DNA of 64,000 nt from Olsenella sp. An188. Lineage in GTDB: Bacteria; Actinomycetota; Coriobacteriia; Coriobacteriales; Atopobiaceae. Of this stretch, positions 35,792 through 45,661 are shown in pieces. Under the pieces are notes generated by a model. That model had not been told where the DNA came from. It was given only the letters and a program-made list of their open reading frames with translations, and made no database searches. The DNA is taken from NCBI RefSeq assembly GCF_002160255.1, contig NZ_NFKF01000008.1, forward strand, positions 62,001 to 126,000, read 5' to 3'. Position numbers and translations under genes: made by a program. The first letter of the stretch is position 1, and each line of letters begins with the position of its first letter.

Positions 35792-35809
35792 TGTGAGAAC
35801 GATTTCACA
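35792..35809. promoter_or_regulatory. LacI-family operator in front of the decayed sucrose PTS
   Basis: TGTGAGAACGATTTCACA is an 18-bp near-perfect dyad centred on CG, as LacI/ScrR proteins bind. It follows the lacI stop by 138 bases and precedes the PTS reading frame by about 50. A TACACT hexamer at about 35829 could be the -10. Confidence 0.75.
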
Positions 35810-35858
35810 TACCGTGACCACATGGGATACACTAGGGAGAGAAGAGAAAGGGGTTCCA

Positions 35859-36833
35859 ATAGCACTGGACTACCGGCAGGCCGCCCAGGAGATCCTCGAC
35901 GCGATCGGCGGGCCCGGCAACGTGGTCTCCGCCGCGCACTGCGCCACGCGCCTGCGCCTCGTGCTCGCCGACGACGCGAAGGCCGACCAGGCCGCCGTCG
36001 ACAACGCGGCCGCCGCGCAGCAGCAGACCAACCCCCTCATGCGCGCCATCAAGCTCCTCGGCGACGTCTTCGTGCCCATCATCCCGGCCATCGTGCCCTC
36101 GGGCCTGCTCCTGGGCATCATGAGCGCGCTCTCCTTCATGGACGCCAACGGCTTCATCACGCTCCAGACCGACAACGCGTGGTACCAGATCCTGAACCTC
36201 GTCTCCAACACGGCCTTCACGTTCCTGCAGATCCTCATCGGCTTCTCCGCTGCCAAGGCCTTCGGCGCCAACCCCTACCTCGGCGCCGTCATCGGCATGC
36301 TGCTCATCAACCCCGCGCTGCAGAACGCCAACACCGTGGCCACCGAAGGCGTACAGCAGACCTACGCCGTGATCCCCGGCCTCTACTCCATCGAGTGGAC
36401 CGGCTACCAGGGCCACGTCATCCCCATCGTCATCGCCTGCGACATCCTCGCCTTCGTCGAGAAGCGCCTGCACAAGGTGGTCCCCGAGGCCTTCGACCTC
36501 TTCGTGACGCCGCTCGTCTCGGTGGCCGTCACCGCCTACGTGACCATGCTCGCCGTCGGGCCGGTCTTCGTCTGGGCGGAAAACGCCATCCTCGGCGCCA
36601 TCCAGTGGCTGATCACCCTGCCCGCCGGCATCAGCTCGCTCATCATGGGCGCTCTCTACGCGCCGACCGTCGTCACCGGCATCCACCAGATGTACACCAC
36701 CATCGACCTGGGCCAGATCGCCCAGTATGGCGTGACCTACTGGCTGCCGCTCGCCAGCGCCGACAACATCGGCCAGGCCGGCGCCGCACTCGCCGTGGCC
36801 CTCAAGACCAAGAGCGTCAAGATCCGCTCGCTG
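35859..36833 (+). pseudogene. scrA: Sucrose-type PTS EIIBC (scrA), 3' deleted and start codon lost
   Basis: The frame gives ALDYRQAAQEILDAIGGPGN (EIIB start), the phospho-Cys segment VVSAAHCATRLRL, then EIIC membrane segments with FVPIIPAIVPSGLLLGIM and YWLPLASADNIGQAGAAL. It stops matching at KTKSVKIRSLA, where intact proteins run on for some 100 more residues (GITEPAIFG motif absent). The position where the ATG is expected, after AGAAAGGGG, reads ATA; only CTG or GTT are near. Downstream of the break the DNA continues directly into a GH32 fragment in another frame. Truncated IICs do not work, so this is a pseudogene. Follows the LacI operator. Confidence 0.85.
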
Positions 36834-37293
36834 GCGCGCCGTGGACCGGGAGTTCGTCATCGCGCCGGACACGCCGGACGAGGCCTCGGGCGCCTACTCG
36901 GGGTGCGCCGTGCCGCACGCGGGAGGCGTGCGCTTCTACTACACCGGCAACGTCAAGGAGCCCGGAGACTTTGACTACGTGCACGACGGCCGGCGCTCCG
37001 TGCAGATCATCGTGGAGAGCCCGGACGGCTATCGCATGGGCAAGAAGAGCGTCCTGCTGAGAAACGCCGACTACCCGGCGTTCTGCACCCGTCACGTGCG
37101 CGACCCCAAGGTCTGACGCGAGGGCGGCGCCTGGTGGATGATCCTCGGCGCGCGCGACGTGGACGACCGCGGCCTCGTGCTCGTGCAGCGCTCGGACGAC
37201 GGTCTAAGGTGGGAGAACGCCGGGACCGTCCGCCCCGCGGAGCCCTTCGGCTACATGTGGGAGATGGGCGACGGCATGGCGGGCACGTACTGA
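36834..37293 (+). pseudogene. scrB: Sucrose-6-phosphate hydrolase (scrB, GH32) remnant
   Basis: The frame from about 36834 reads WRAVDREFVIAPDTPDEASG, YTGNVKEPGDFDYVHDGRRS, and the GH32 RDP motif in FCTRHVRDPKV; then TGA replaces the expected Trp codon (37115), after which the same frame continues GGAWWMILGARDVDDRGLVL to FGYMWE. It is cut there, at the Glu of the usual E-C-P catalytic motif, into unrelated MGDGMAGTY and a stop. The N-terminal WMNDPNG part is missing. So the gene is broken at both ends and within. Intact ScrB hydrolyses sucrose-6-P. Confidence 0.85.
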
Positions 37294-37305
37294 TCAGGTT
37301 TTTCC

Positions 37306-37334
37306 TTGACACCTCCCAGATTTGATGTAACAAT
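37306..37334 (+). promoter_or_regulatory. Promoter of the DMT-transporter leader
   Basis: TTGACA (37306-37311) and TAACAA(T) (37328-37334) with a 16-17 base spacer; the -35 is a perfect consensus, rare in this GC-rich window. Transcription would start near 37341, giving a leader of about 170 bases before the ATG at 37509. Confidence 0.65.
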
Positions 37335-37337
37335 CTC

Positions 37338-37420
37338 ATCGTCTAAAAACGCGTGGACTTTTCTGGACGATTTGTCACCTTTTCGCCACGCAACCGAGCA
37401 GTCGGTTGCGTGGCTTTTTT
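37338..37420 (+). promoter_or_regulatory. Leader RNA with attenuator-type terminator
   Basis: A 12-bp perfect stem (37385-37396 with 37403-37414; arms GCCACGCAACCG and complement, loop AGCAGT) followed by TTTTTT is a strong terminator sitting between the promoter and the coding region. Upstream, GCGTGG at 37351-37356 can pair with CCACGC in the left arm, and ATCGTC (about 37338) can pair with GACGAT (about 37376) around it, so an alternative fold that prevents the terminator is possible. The class of riboswitch or attenuator, if any, is not recognised. Confidence 0.6.
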
Positions 37421-37508
37421 CATGGGAACTCCCCAGGCCACCCCAACCGCTCGGCGCAAGCACTCGAGGCAGTCGTGCCCGCGGCGCCCGCGGGCGGAAG
37501 GGGACAAC

Positions 37509-38495
37509 ATGGAACATATCACCCAGCAGCAAGGCGTCGTATCCGGCACCAGCGGCAGGCGGGGCGAGAAGAGCCAGATCACCGCCGCCCTGCAGGTGTT
37601 CGCGGGCGGCGCCTGCTACGGCGCGATGGCAACCACGTACAAGCTCGCCTACGCGGCGGGCTTCACCTCCGCGCAGGTGGTGGCGAGCCAGGCGTGGTTT
37701 GGCTGCCTCTTCTTTGGCGTCGCGGTCCTGGTCGGCCACGCCCGGGGGCGCCGGTGGGAGCGCCTGGGCCCGGCGCTCGCGCTCAGGCTCATGGTCCTGG
37801 GGGCCCTCACCTGCCTCACCTCGATCCTCTACTGCCACGCCATGAGCGTGCTGCCGGCCCCGGTGGCGCTCACGCTGCTCTTCCAGTTCACCTGGATGGG
37901 GCTCGTCTGGCAGACCGTCATGACGCGGCGGGCGCCCAGGCCCCTCGAGCTTGCCTCGGCCGCGGTCATCGTGCTGGGAACCGTCTTTGCGAGCGGCGTC
38001 TACAAGACCGGAATCGCCGGATATGACCCGATCGCCCTGGCCTGCGCCCTCGGGGCCGCCGTTACCTGCTCGCTTTTCGTCACGCTCTCCGGCAAGGTGC
38101 ACGCCCCCTGCTCCAACGAGCAGCGCGGCCTGTTTGTGACCGCCGGCTCCGTGATTATGTCGCTCACCGTCTGCCCCGACTACCTCGTCTCGGGCGTGCT
38201 CGGGGAGGGAATCCTGCCCTTCGCCGCCGTGGCGGGCTTCTTCGGCCTCATGTGCCCGGTCCTGCTCTTCGGCATGGGCTCCCCGCACCTGCCCGCGGGC
38301 CTCTCCACCGTCATGGCCGCCGCGGAGCTCCCCGCCGGCCTGCTCATCGCCATGATCGTCCTCGGCGAGCCGCTCGGCGTCGTCGAGTGGCTGGGCGTCG
38401 CCATCATCCTCGCCGGCGTGTGCCTGGCGCAGCTGCCCTCCCTGCTCGGCGGCAGGGCGGCCCGTCGCGCCGCCGCGGGCCAGGCAGCCAGCTAG
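37509..38495 (+). CDS. DMT-superfamily (EamA) transporter
   Basis: 328 residues with ten predicted membrane helices in two EamA repeats (about 30-165 and 175-315). Features include GGACYGAMATTYKLAYAAGF at the first repeat, PVALTLLFQFTW, GTVFASGVYKTG and LGEPLGVVEWLGVAIILAG at the end. Members export metabolites or amino acids; substrate unknown. Start ATG at 37509 after GAAGGGGAC. Expression probably starts at 37341 and passes an attenuator-like leader, so its substrate might be the leader's ligand. Confidence 0.8.
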   Translation: MEHITQQQGVVSGTSGRRGEKSQITAALQVFAGGACYGAMATTYKLAYAAGFTSAQVVASQAWFGCLFFGVAVLVGHARGRRWERLGPALALRLMVLGALTCLTSILYCHAMSVLPAPVALTLLFQFTWMGLVWQTVMTRRAPRPLELASAAVIVLGTVFASGVYKTGIAGYDPIALACALGAAVTCSLFVTLSGKVHAPCSNEQRGLFVTAGSVIMSLTVCPDYLVSGVLGEGILPFAAVAGFFGLMCPVLLFGMGSPHLPAGLSTVMAAAELPAGLLIAMIVLGEPLGVVEWLGVAIILAGVCLAQLPSLLGGRAARRAAAGQAAS

Positions 38496-40052
<1,557 letters not shown>

Positions 40053-40083
40053 CCGCCCGGGCAACATCCCTAAGGAGAGACTC

Positions 40084-42006
40084 ATGGCAGGAAAGTACGA
40101 CGATCTGGCCAGGTCCATACTCGAGAACGTGGGCGGCGCCGAGAACGTCACGAGCGTCGCGCACTGCATCACGCGCGTGCGCTTCAAGCTCAAGGACGAG
40201 TCGCGCGCCAACACGCCCAAGATCGAGGCCCTGAAGGGCGTCATCCAGGTCATCCAGGCCAACGGCCAGTACCAGGTGGTCGTGGGCAACATCGTGGAGG
40301 ACGTCTACGACGCGGTCCTGGAGGCCGGCGGGCTTGCGGGCGGCGGCAGCGCCGCCGAGGACGAGCCTGAGGGCGAGAAGACCGTGGCGTCGGTCATCAT
40401 CGACCTCATCTCGGGCATCTTCCAGCCCATCCTGGGACCGCTCGCCGCCGCGGGCATCATGAAGGGGCTTCTCGCCCTCTTCACCTACTTCGTCCCGGAC
40501 TTTGCCAACGACGGCCTCTACACGCTGCTCTACACCGTGGCGGACGGCTTCTTCTACTTCCTCCCCGTCGCCCTGGCGTTCAGCGCCGCGCGCAAGTTCC
40601 GCATGAACGAGTTCACCGGCGTGGCGATAGGCGTGGCGCTCGTCTACCCGACGATGGTCGCCCTGACCTCGGGCGAGGTCCTCGGCAGCATCGACCTCGG
40701 CGTCGCCGGCACGTTCTCGTGGTACGCAACCGCCCTCGGGATCCCCATCATCATGCCCGCCTCGGGCTACGCGAGCTCGGTGATTCCCGTCCTTCTCATG
40801 GTGTGGTTCGGCTCGCTCGTGGAGCGCTGGCTCAAGGGCTGGATGCCGGCGGCGCTCAAGATGTTCCTCGTCCCGCTCGCCACGATGACGGTCTCCATCG
40901 TCCTGGGCTACCTCGTCATCGGCCCGGTGGCCACCCTCATCACCAACCTGCTGAGCGCGGCGTTCTCGTTCATCTTCCAGCTCCCCGTGGTGGGCGCGGT
41001 CCTGGGCAGCGCCCTGGTCGGCGGGCTCTGGATGTGCCTCGTCATCTTTGGCTTCCACTGGAGCCTCATCCCCATCTCCATCATGAACCTGAACACCCTC
41101 GGCCACGACTACGTGCTCGCCGCCACCATCGGGCACGGGTTCGCGCTCGGCGCGGTCATCTTCGCCATGTACCTCAGGAACAGGGACGAGCGCTTCCGCG
41201 GCATCGCCCTCCCCGCGATGATCTCCGCGTTCTTCTTCGGCGTCACCGAGCCGGGCATCTACGGCGTCGCCCTCCCCAACAAGCGCGCGTTCGTCGTGGC
41301 GTGCCTGAGCTCCGCCGTGGGCGGCGCCATCGTGGGGATGACGGGCGCCCTCATGTACATCTCGGGCGGGCTCGGCGTCTTCAACCTGCTCAACTTCATC
41401 GACGAGACCCCCGGCGGCGTCGGGATCTCCCACATGGTCTTCGCGATCGTCGCCTCGCTCGTCTCGGCGGTCCTGGCCTTCGTCGTCGAGTTCGTTACCT
41501 ACCGGCCTGATGCCGAGGAGGGCGCGCCCGAGCTCGCGCCCGTCCAGACCGAGTACGAGCGCGGCACCGTCTGCTCCCCCGTCACCGGCTCCGTGGTCCA
41601 GCTCTCCGAGACCGCCGATCCCGTGTTCTCCTCCGGGGCGATGGGCGCCGGCGTCGCCGTGAGCCCCGCCGAGGAGACGGTCTTCTCGCCGGTCTCCGGC
41701 ACCGTGCTCTCCGCCATGCCGCACGCCGTGGGCATCCTCGCCGACGACGGCTCCGAGGTACTCGTGCACGTGGGCATCGACACGGTGGAGATGGCCGGTG
41801 ACGGCCTGACCTGCCACGTCCAGCAGGACGCCCGCGTGACGGCGGGAGACCCCATCGTGACCTTCTCCAAGGCCAAGGTCGCCGCGGCGGGAAAGCAGGA
41901 CACGGTCTTCGTCATCGTGACCAACGCCGACGACTTCGCCTCCGTCCAGCCGCGCGAGGACGGTCCCGTCACCGCCGGCAGCCCGGTCATCCGCGTGACG
42001 CGCTAG
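40084..42006 (+). CDS. bglF: Beta-glucoside PTS EIIBCA
   Basis: 640 residues with three domains in B-C-A order: EIIB with the phospho-Cys in SVAHCITRVRFKL (about 26), EIIC of about ten helices from 100 to 460 with a GVTEPGIYGVALP motif, and EIIA (from about 490) ending in the EVLVHVGIDTVEM His segment. Unlike scrA above, this protein is complete. It imports and phosphorylates beta-glucosides and feeds bglA. No BglG antiterminator gene is adjacent and I see no RAT site. Ribosome binding site AAGGAGA before the ATG. Confidence 0.9.
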   Translation: MAGKYDDLARSILENVGGAENVTSVAHCITRVRFKLKDESRANTPKIEALKGVIQVIQANGQYQVVVGNIVEDVYDAVLEAGGLAGGGSAAEDEPEGEKTVASVIIDLISGIFQPILGPLAAAGIMKGLLALFTYFVPDFANDGLYTLLYTVADGFFYFLPVALAFSAARKFRMNEFTGVAIGVALVYPTMVALTSGEVLGSIDLGVAGTFSWYATALGIPIIMPASGYASSVIPVLLMVWFGSLVERWLKGWMPAALKMFLVPLATMTVSIVLGYLVIGPVATLITNLLSAAFSFIFQLPVVGAVLGSALVGGLWMCLVIFGFHWSLIPISIMNLNTLGHDYVLAATIGHGFALGAVIFAMYLRNRDERFRGIALPAMISAFFFGVTEPGIYGVALPNKRAFVVACLSSAVGGAIVGMTGALMYISGGLGVFNLLNFIDETPGGVGISHMVFAIVASLVSAVLAFVVEFVTYRPDAEEGAPELAPVQTEYERGTVCSPVTGSVVQLSETADPVFSSGAMGAGVAVSPAEETVFSPVSGTVLSAMPHAVGILADDGSEVLVHVGIDTVEMAGDGLTCHVQQDARVTAGDPIVTFSKAKVAAAGKQDTVFVIVTNADDFASVQPREDGPVTAGSPVIRVTR

Positions 42007-42031
42007 CCTCCCGGCGCGTCCATCCCCTCCT

Positions 42032-42062
42032 GGCCCCGCCGGTCTCCCCCACCGGCGGGGCC
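42032..42062 (+). terminator. Terminator after bglF
   Basis: GGCCCCGCCGGT and ACCGGCGGGGCC form a 12-bp stem with a 7-base C-rich loop, followed by CTTCTGT. It ends the bglA-bglF operon and insulates the fructokinase gene. Confidence 0.75.
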
Positions 42063-42161
42063 CTTCTGTGGGTGGCCCCGCCCCGGCGGCGCTCCCCGCA
42101 CCGCGCGCGCCGCCGTTGGCCGAGAAGGGCGCGAGGCAGGCGGCACGGGCTTTCCCGACGG

Positions 42162-42187
42162 GCGATAATGGGCATGGAATCGATTTC
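42162..42187 (+). promoter_or_regulatory. Candidate promoter and dyad of the fructokinase gene
   Basis: GATAAT at 42164-42169 could be a -10, with GGAATCGATTTC (42176-42187) just downstream, a short dyad centred on CG of the kind LacI proteins bind. The half-site differs from the TGTGAGAACG operators, so the regulator may be different. Low confidence. Confidence 0.35.
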
Positions 42188-42210
42188 GTACACAACCGAA
42201 AGGATCACTC

Positions 42211-43164
42211 ATGTTCTCTGTCTCCGCACTGGGAGAGCTCCTCATCGACTTCACCGACGCCGGCACGTCCGAGGGCGGCCAGCAGCTGTTCGAGCGCAAC
42301 GCCGGAGGCGCGCCCGCCAACGTGCTCGTGGCCCTGCAGAAGCTCGGGCACAGGACGGCGTTTCTCGGCAAGGTGGGCGACGACATGCACGGCGCGTTCC
42401 TGCGCGCCACGCTCGAGGCCAACGGCATCGACACCACGGGCCTGATCAGCGACCCGGACGCCTTCACCACGCTCGCCTTCGTCGCCCTCTCCGCAAACGG
42501 CGAGCGCGAGTTCTCCTTCGCGCGCAAGCCCGGCGCGGACACCCGCATCACCGCGGACGAGCTCGCCCGCGACGTGATCGGCGACTCGCGCGTCTTCCAC
42601 GTGGGCTCGCTCTCGCTCACCGACGAGCCCGCACGCTCCGCCACGCTCGCCGCCCTCGACGCCGCGCGCGAGGCCGGTTGCGTCCTCTCCTACGACCCCA
42701 ACTACCGCGCGAACCTCTGGCCGAGCGTCGACGCGGCCGTGGCGCAGATGCGCTCCGTGGTGGGCAGGATGGACCTCATGAAGCTCTCGGACGAGGAGTG
42801 CGAGCTGCTCACCGGCGAGAAGGACCCGCGCGCCGCGGCCGACGCGCTGCTCGGAGCCGGGCCCAAGGTCGTTGCCGTGACGCTCGGCGCAGGCGGCGCC
42901 TACGTGGCCTGCGCCGACGGCGGGCGCGAGGTCGCGGGCTTCCCCGCCGAGGCCGTTGACGCCACGGGCGCCGGCGACTCGTTCTGGGGCGGCTTCCTCG
43001 CCGGCTTCTGCGAGAGCGGCCTCGCGCCGGCCGACGTCACCGCAGACGACGCCGCCGGCTTCGCGCGCCTCGGCAACGCCGTGGCGTCGCTGTGCGTCCG
43101 CAGGCGCGGCGCCATCCCCGCCATGCCGGAGCGCGAGCAGGTCATGGAGCTCCTGGGCGCCTAG
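42211..43164 (+). CDS. scrK: PfkB-family fructokinase
   Basis: 317 residues. PfkB signature 1 GGAPANVLVALQKLG near 35, a lid with SFARKPGADT, and signature 2 AVDATGAGDSFWGGFLAGF with the catalytic Asp. Length and features fit ScrK/Frk. It phosphorylates free fructose at C6 with ATP. In this locus it would take up the fructose released by amylosucrase (or lost ScrB), so it is the one intact member of the original sucrose set besides the regulator; a ribokinase-type role on other sugars is the alternative. ATG at 42211 after CGAAAGGATC. Confidence 0.85.
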   Translation: MFSVSALGELLIDFTDAGTSEGGQQLFERNAGGAPANVLVALQKLGHRTAFLGKVGDDMHGAFLRATLEANGIDTTGLISDPDAFTTLAFVALSANGEREFSFARKPGADTRITADELARDVIGDSRVFHVGSLSLTDEPARSATLAALDAAREAGCVLSYDPNYRANLWPSVDAAVAQMRSVVGRMDLMKLSDEECELLTGEKDPRAAADALLGAGPKVVAVTLGAGGAYVACADGGREVAGFPAEAVDATGAGDSFWGGFLAGFCESGLAPADVTADDAAGFARLGNAVASLCVRRRGAIPAMPEREQVMELLGA

Positions 43165-43397
43165 CGGCGCGGGCGCGGGCGAGAAGATCGACGTCCCGGG
43201 GCGGGACGGCGGGCGGGACCCCTCGCGCGCCGCCCCGCCCCTCCCCTGCTGCCGGTGACCGCGCGGCCGCGTCGCGCGCGCCCTACCGCCCGGCGATGCA
43301 CGCGCGACGCTCGTCGCTTTCCCGGCGCCGCGGGGACGCGCGGGGATTAGGGTTTGTGAGGATGGGCACCCACAGCCTCGACCCCCGAGAGGACCCC

Positions 43398-43652
43398 ATG
43401 CTCGAGATACCCCGTGACATCACGGACCCGCTGGGCCTGCACGTCCAGCTCGCGGTGCTGCTCGCCAGCGAGGCGCAGCGCTGGCGCAGCCGCGTGACGC
43501 TCGAGCACGCGGGGCGCGTCGTCGACGCCTCGCAGGCGATGGACCTCATGATGCTCGGGATCAGGAGCGGCGAGCACGTGGTGGTGCGCGTGGAGGGCCC
43601 TGACGAGGCGACCGCCTCGGCCGCGCTCGGGCGCATCGTCGCCACGTTCTAG
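43398..43652 (+). CDS. HPr-like protein lacking Arg17 and Ser46
   Basis: 84 residues with the HPr layout: PRDITDPLGLHVQLAVLLAS and the helix ASEAQRW, MMLGI-SGEHVVVRVEG strands. Compared with E. coli HPr, the phospho-His is kept (GLHVQLA) but the Arg of GLHxRPA is Gln and the Ser46 that HPr kinase uses is in a SQAMDLM context with no Ser at that place. So it could be phosphorylated poorly or act as a regulator; the main HPr must be elsewhere. GAGAGGA precedes the ATG. Weak context: next to fructokinase but 230 bases away, so not an operon. Confidence 0.7.
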   Translation: MLEIPRDITDPLGLHVQLAVLLASEAQRWRSRVTLEHAGRVVDASQAMDLMMLGIRSGEHVVVRVEGPDEATASAALGRIVATF

Positions 43653-43668
43653 TCTAGCCGCACGCCCC

Positions 43669-44178
43669 TCAGCGCACGTACGGGCCGAGCGCCTCCCGCC
43701 AGCGACCGACCAGCCGCTCGAGCGACCACGCCGCGTTGGCCGGGCTCGTGGACGGAAGCACCTCGGCCGCCACGCCGAGCCGCGCCTCGAGCCAGCGCCG
43801 GTACAGCCGGCCGGCCGTTCCCCCGTTGCAGAGCACCGCCTCGACGGGCGCCACGGCAAGCACGCGCGCGACGTCGTTGGGGACCACGTGGCGTATGGAG
43901 GCGTCCGACGAGCCGCGGATGTCGCAGCTCCCGACCACGTCCCAGAGCGCGATCCCGTGGCGCAGCAGCAGGGCGCGCTTGGCGGCCACGTCGTCGTCCG
44001 CGGGGACCGGCTCGCCCACCACGGACGCGACCACGCGCCAGAAGCGGTTGCGCGGGTTGCCGTAGTAGAAGCGCGCCTCGCGGCTCGCCGCCGAGGGCAG
44101 CGATCCCAGCACGAGCACGCGGCACGCGTCGTCGAAGACCGGGTCAAAGGCGTGGTGTATGCGCTCGTAGTCTGCCAT
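43669..44178 (-). CDS. DNA-deoxyinosine (hypoxanthine) glycosylase, UDG family 6
   Basis: 169 residues. GSLPSAASREARFYYGNPRN with RFW and the end motif LPSTSPANAAW mark the HDG family 6 of uracil-DNA glycosylase-fold enzymes. These remove hypoxanthine (deaminated adenine), and some act on uracil. Start ATG at 44178 is preferred over 44196 because it begins MADYERIHHAFDPVFD as in the family. Monocistronic; DNA-repair gene. Confidence 0.8.
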   Translation of the reverse strand: MADYERIHHAFDPVFDDACRVLVLGSLPSAASREARFYYGNPRNRFWRVVASVVGEPVPADDDVAAKRALLLRHGIALWDVVGSCDIRGSSDASIRHVVPNDVARVLAVAPVEAVLCNGGTAGRLYRRWLEARLGVAAEVLPSTSPANAAWSLERLVGRWREALGPYVR

Positions 44179-44232
44179 GCGCCCATGGTAGCGCAAGGTC
44201 GCGCGGCGAGGTCCTTCTCGCCCGCAAGCGCC

Positions 44233-44928
44233 CTACCCGCGCACGCGCGACTCGAGCCTCCGGTACATGAGGCCGCCCGCAAGCGCGAGCGCCACGGCCA
44301 CCGCGAGCGACACGGCCGCCACGGCGTAGTTGCCGTCCCCGAAGGCCGACGCGGCGACCGTCGAGGTCACGATCGAGGGGATGCGCCCGAGGGTCACGAT
44401 GCCCAGCACCGGCAGGAAGCGCATCCTCGTGAGGCCGGCGAAGTAGGTGAGGAAGTCCTTGGGCGTGCCGGGGATCAGGAAGACCACGAGCATCACGAGC
44501 TCGAGGCGCCGCGCGTCGGCGAGCCAGCCAAAGCGCTCGAGGCACGACCGGTCGAAGAACAGCCCCACGAGCGACCAGCCCCACCGCCGCACCGCCCAGT
44601 AGATGGCGCTCGAGGCCAGGGCGGAGGCGGCCAGGCACACGAGCGTCCCCTCCCAGAGGCCGAAGGCGTAGCCGCTCGCCAGCTCGACGGGCTCCCCGGG
44701 CAGGAACGCCAGCACGATCTGCAGCGCGTTGACCCCCACCATCACCAGGCGCGAGAGCAGCGCGTGCTCCGCCACGAAGGCCCGCACCGCCCTCGGGTCG
44801 CTGACCCAGGCGTAGAGCCCCGGCAGCCAGCGCCACGACGCAACGGCCACCACCACGGCCACGGCGAGAAGGGCCCCGATCGCCACGACCCTCCTGCGCG
44901 CGCGGCGCGCCTCGTCCCTCTCGGCCAT
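44233..44928 (-). CDS. TVP38/TMEM64 (DedA-like) membrane protein
   Basis: 231 residues with five or six helices. The GVNALQIVLAFLPGEPVELASGY segment and the FLIPGTPKDFLTYFAGLTRM repeat are the SNARE-associated (VTT) domain signatures. The family flips or moves lipids across membranes in eukaryotes (TMEM64/VMP1-type scramblases); bacterial function is not settled. Start ATG at 44928; the preceding 13 residues of frame read as non-coding. Confidence 0.82.
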   Translation of the reverse strand: MAERDEARRARRRVVAIGALLAVAVVVAVASWRWLPGLYAWVSDPRAVRAFVAEHALLSRLVMVGVNALQIVLAFLPGEPVELASGYAFGLWEGTLVCLAASALASSAIYWAVRRWGWSLVGLFFDRSCLERFGWLADARRLELVMLVVFLIPGTPKDFLTYFAGLTRMRFLPVLGIVTLGRIPSIVTSTVAASAFGDGNYAVAAVSLAVAVALALAGGLMYRRLESRVRG

Positions 44929-45127
44929 GCTCACACCCCCCACGTCCAGGCGCGCGGTCACGCGCGCCCCCGTCTTCCCCGTTTGCCAGCTCGAGCGCGC
45001 CGCCCGAGGGGCGGGGCCGCTTGGTCGCAGACCATGATGCCATGCGTTTGTCGACATTCTTCCAACGTCGGGCGGACCCTTTCAGGAGGCTTACACGAAG
45101 CCTGCGGCCGTGACGGACGCCGCCGGG
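44929..45127. other. 199-base gap without recognised features
   Basis: I see only AT-leaning stretches at 45040-45070 and no gene, hairpin repeat or terminator that I can defend. The divergence of expression is unclear because both neighbours read leftward. Confidence 0.4.
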
Positions 45128-45271
45128 CTACCTGCGCGCCCTTCTCGCCACCATGGCGAGCGCTGCGGCGAGAAGGGCGATGAGGGCCTGGTAGGCCACC
45201 AGCTCGCCCGCGGCTCGCAGGAGCCCGGCGAGCCCCCGGTGCCTCCTCCCGCTCCCCGCGCGCGTGTCCAC
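45128..45271 (-). CDS. Small membrane peptide (47 aa)
   Basis: GTG start at 45271 with AGGAGG at 45276-45281, which overlaps the stop of the gene before it. The peptide is VDTRAGSGRRHRG followed by one hydrophobic helix (LAGLLRAAGELVAYQALIAL with LLAAALAMVA) and a basic end MVARRARR. It forms a pair with the 35-residue peptide at 45280. Because its GGCGAGAAG copies lie within codons, the coding reading is plausible. Function unknown. Confidence 0.5.
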   Translation of the reverse strand: MDTRAGSGRRHRGLAGLLRAAGELVAYQALIALLAAALAMVARRARR

Positions 45272-45279
45272 GCCGCCTC

Positions 45280-45387
45280 CTAGAGGGTGGAGGCGTGGGC
45301 CAGCATCAGGAGCGCCACGGTGCCGATCGCGATCGAGACCACCAGGCAGCAGAGAAGGACGACCCTCTCGGAACCCCGTGTCATCAT
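45280..45387 (-). CDS. Small membrane peptide (35 aa)
   Basis: Starts ATG ATG at 45387 with GGGAGGCT upstream. MMTRGSERVVLLCCLVVSIA and a short LLMLAHAS end form a single hydrophobic helix with a Cys pair. It lies five bases upstream of the ribosome binding site of the 47-residue gene, so they look like a two-gene unit. No known toxin or Kdp subunit match. Upstream region 45388-45661 has no clear gene. Confidence 0.5.
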   Translation of the reverse strand: MMTRGSERVVLLCCLVVSIAIGTVALLMLAHASTL

Positions 45388-45661
45388 GCCAGCCTCCCGT
45401 CCGTCGCCTCGCGCGCCCCGCGGCGGGCGGCGCGCGAGTCGCCGACGACGCCGCCCTGCGGGACACGCACGATTGTCCCCGCTCTGGCGCCGCGTGCCCA
45501 TCGATTGGGCTTACGCTCGGGTGACGCTTTGGTAAGGTGGGCGCGCGCCGCACCTCCAAGGATGCGACGCGCGCGTAACGAAAACCTAACGGTTCTCTTA
45601 AGTTTGTCTGAAGACTCGGCGCGGGGCGGGAGGCGCGCCGGGCCGGGGGCGCGCGGGACGC

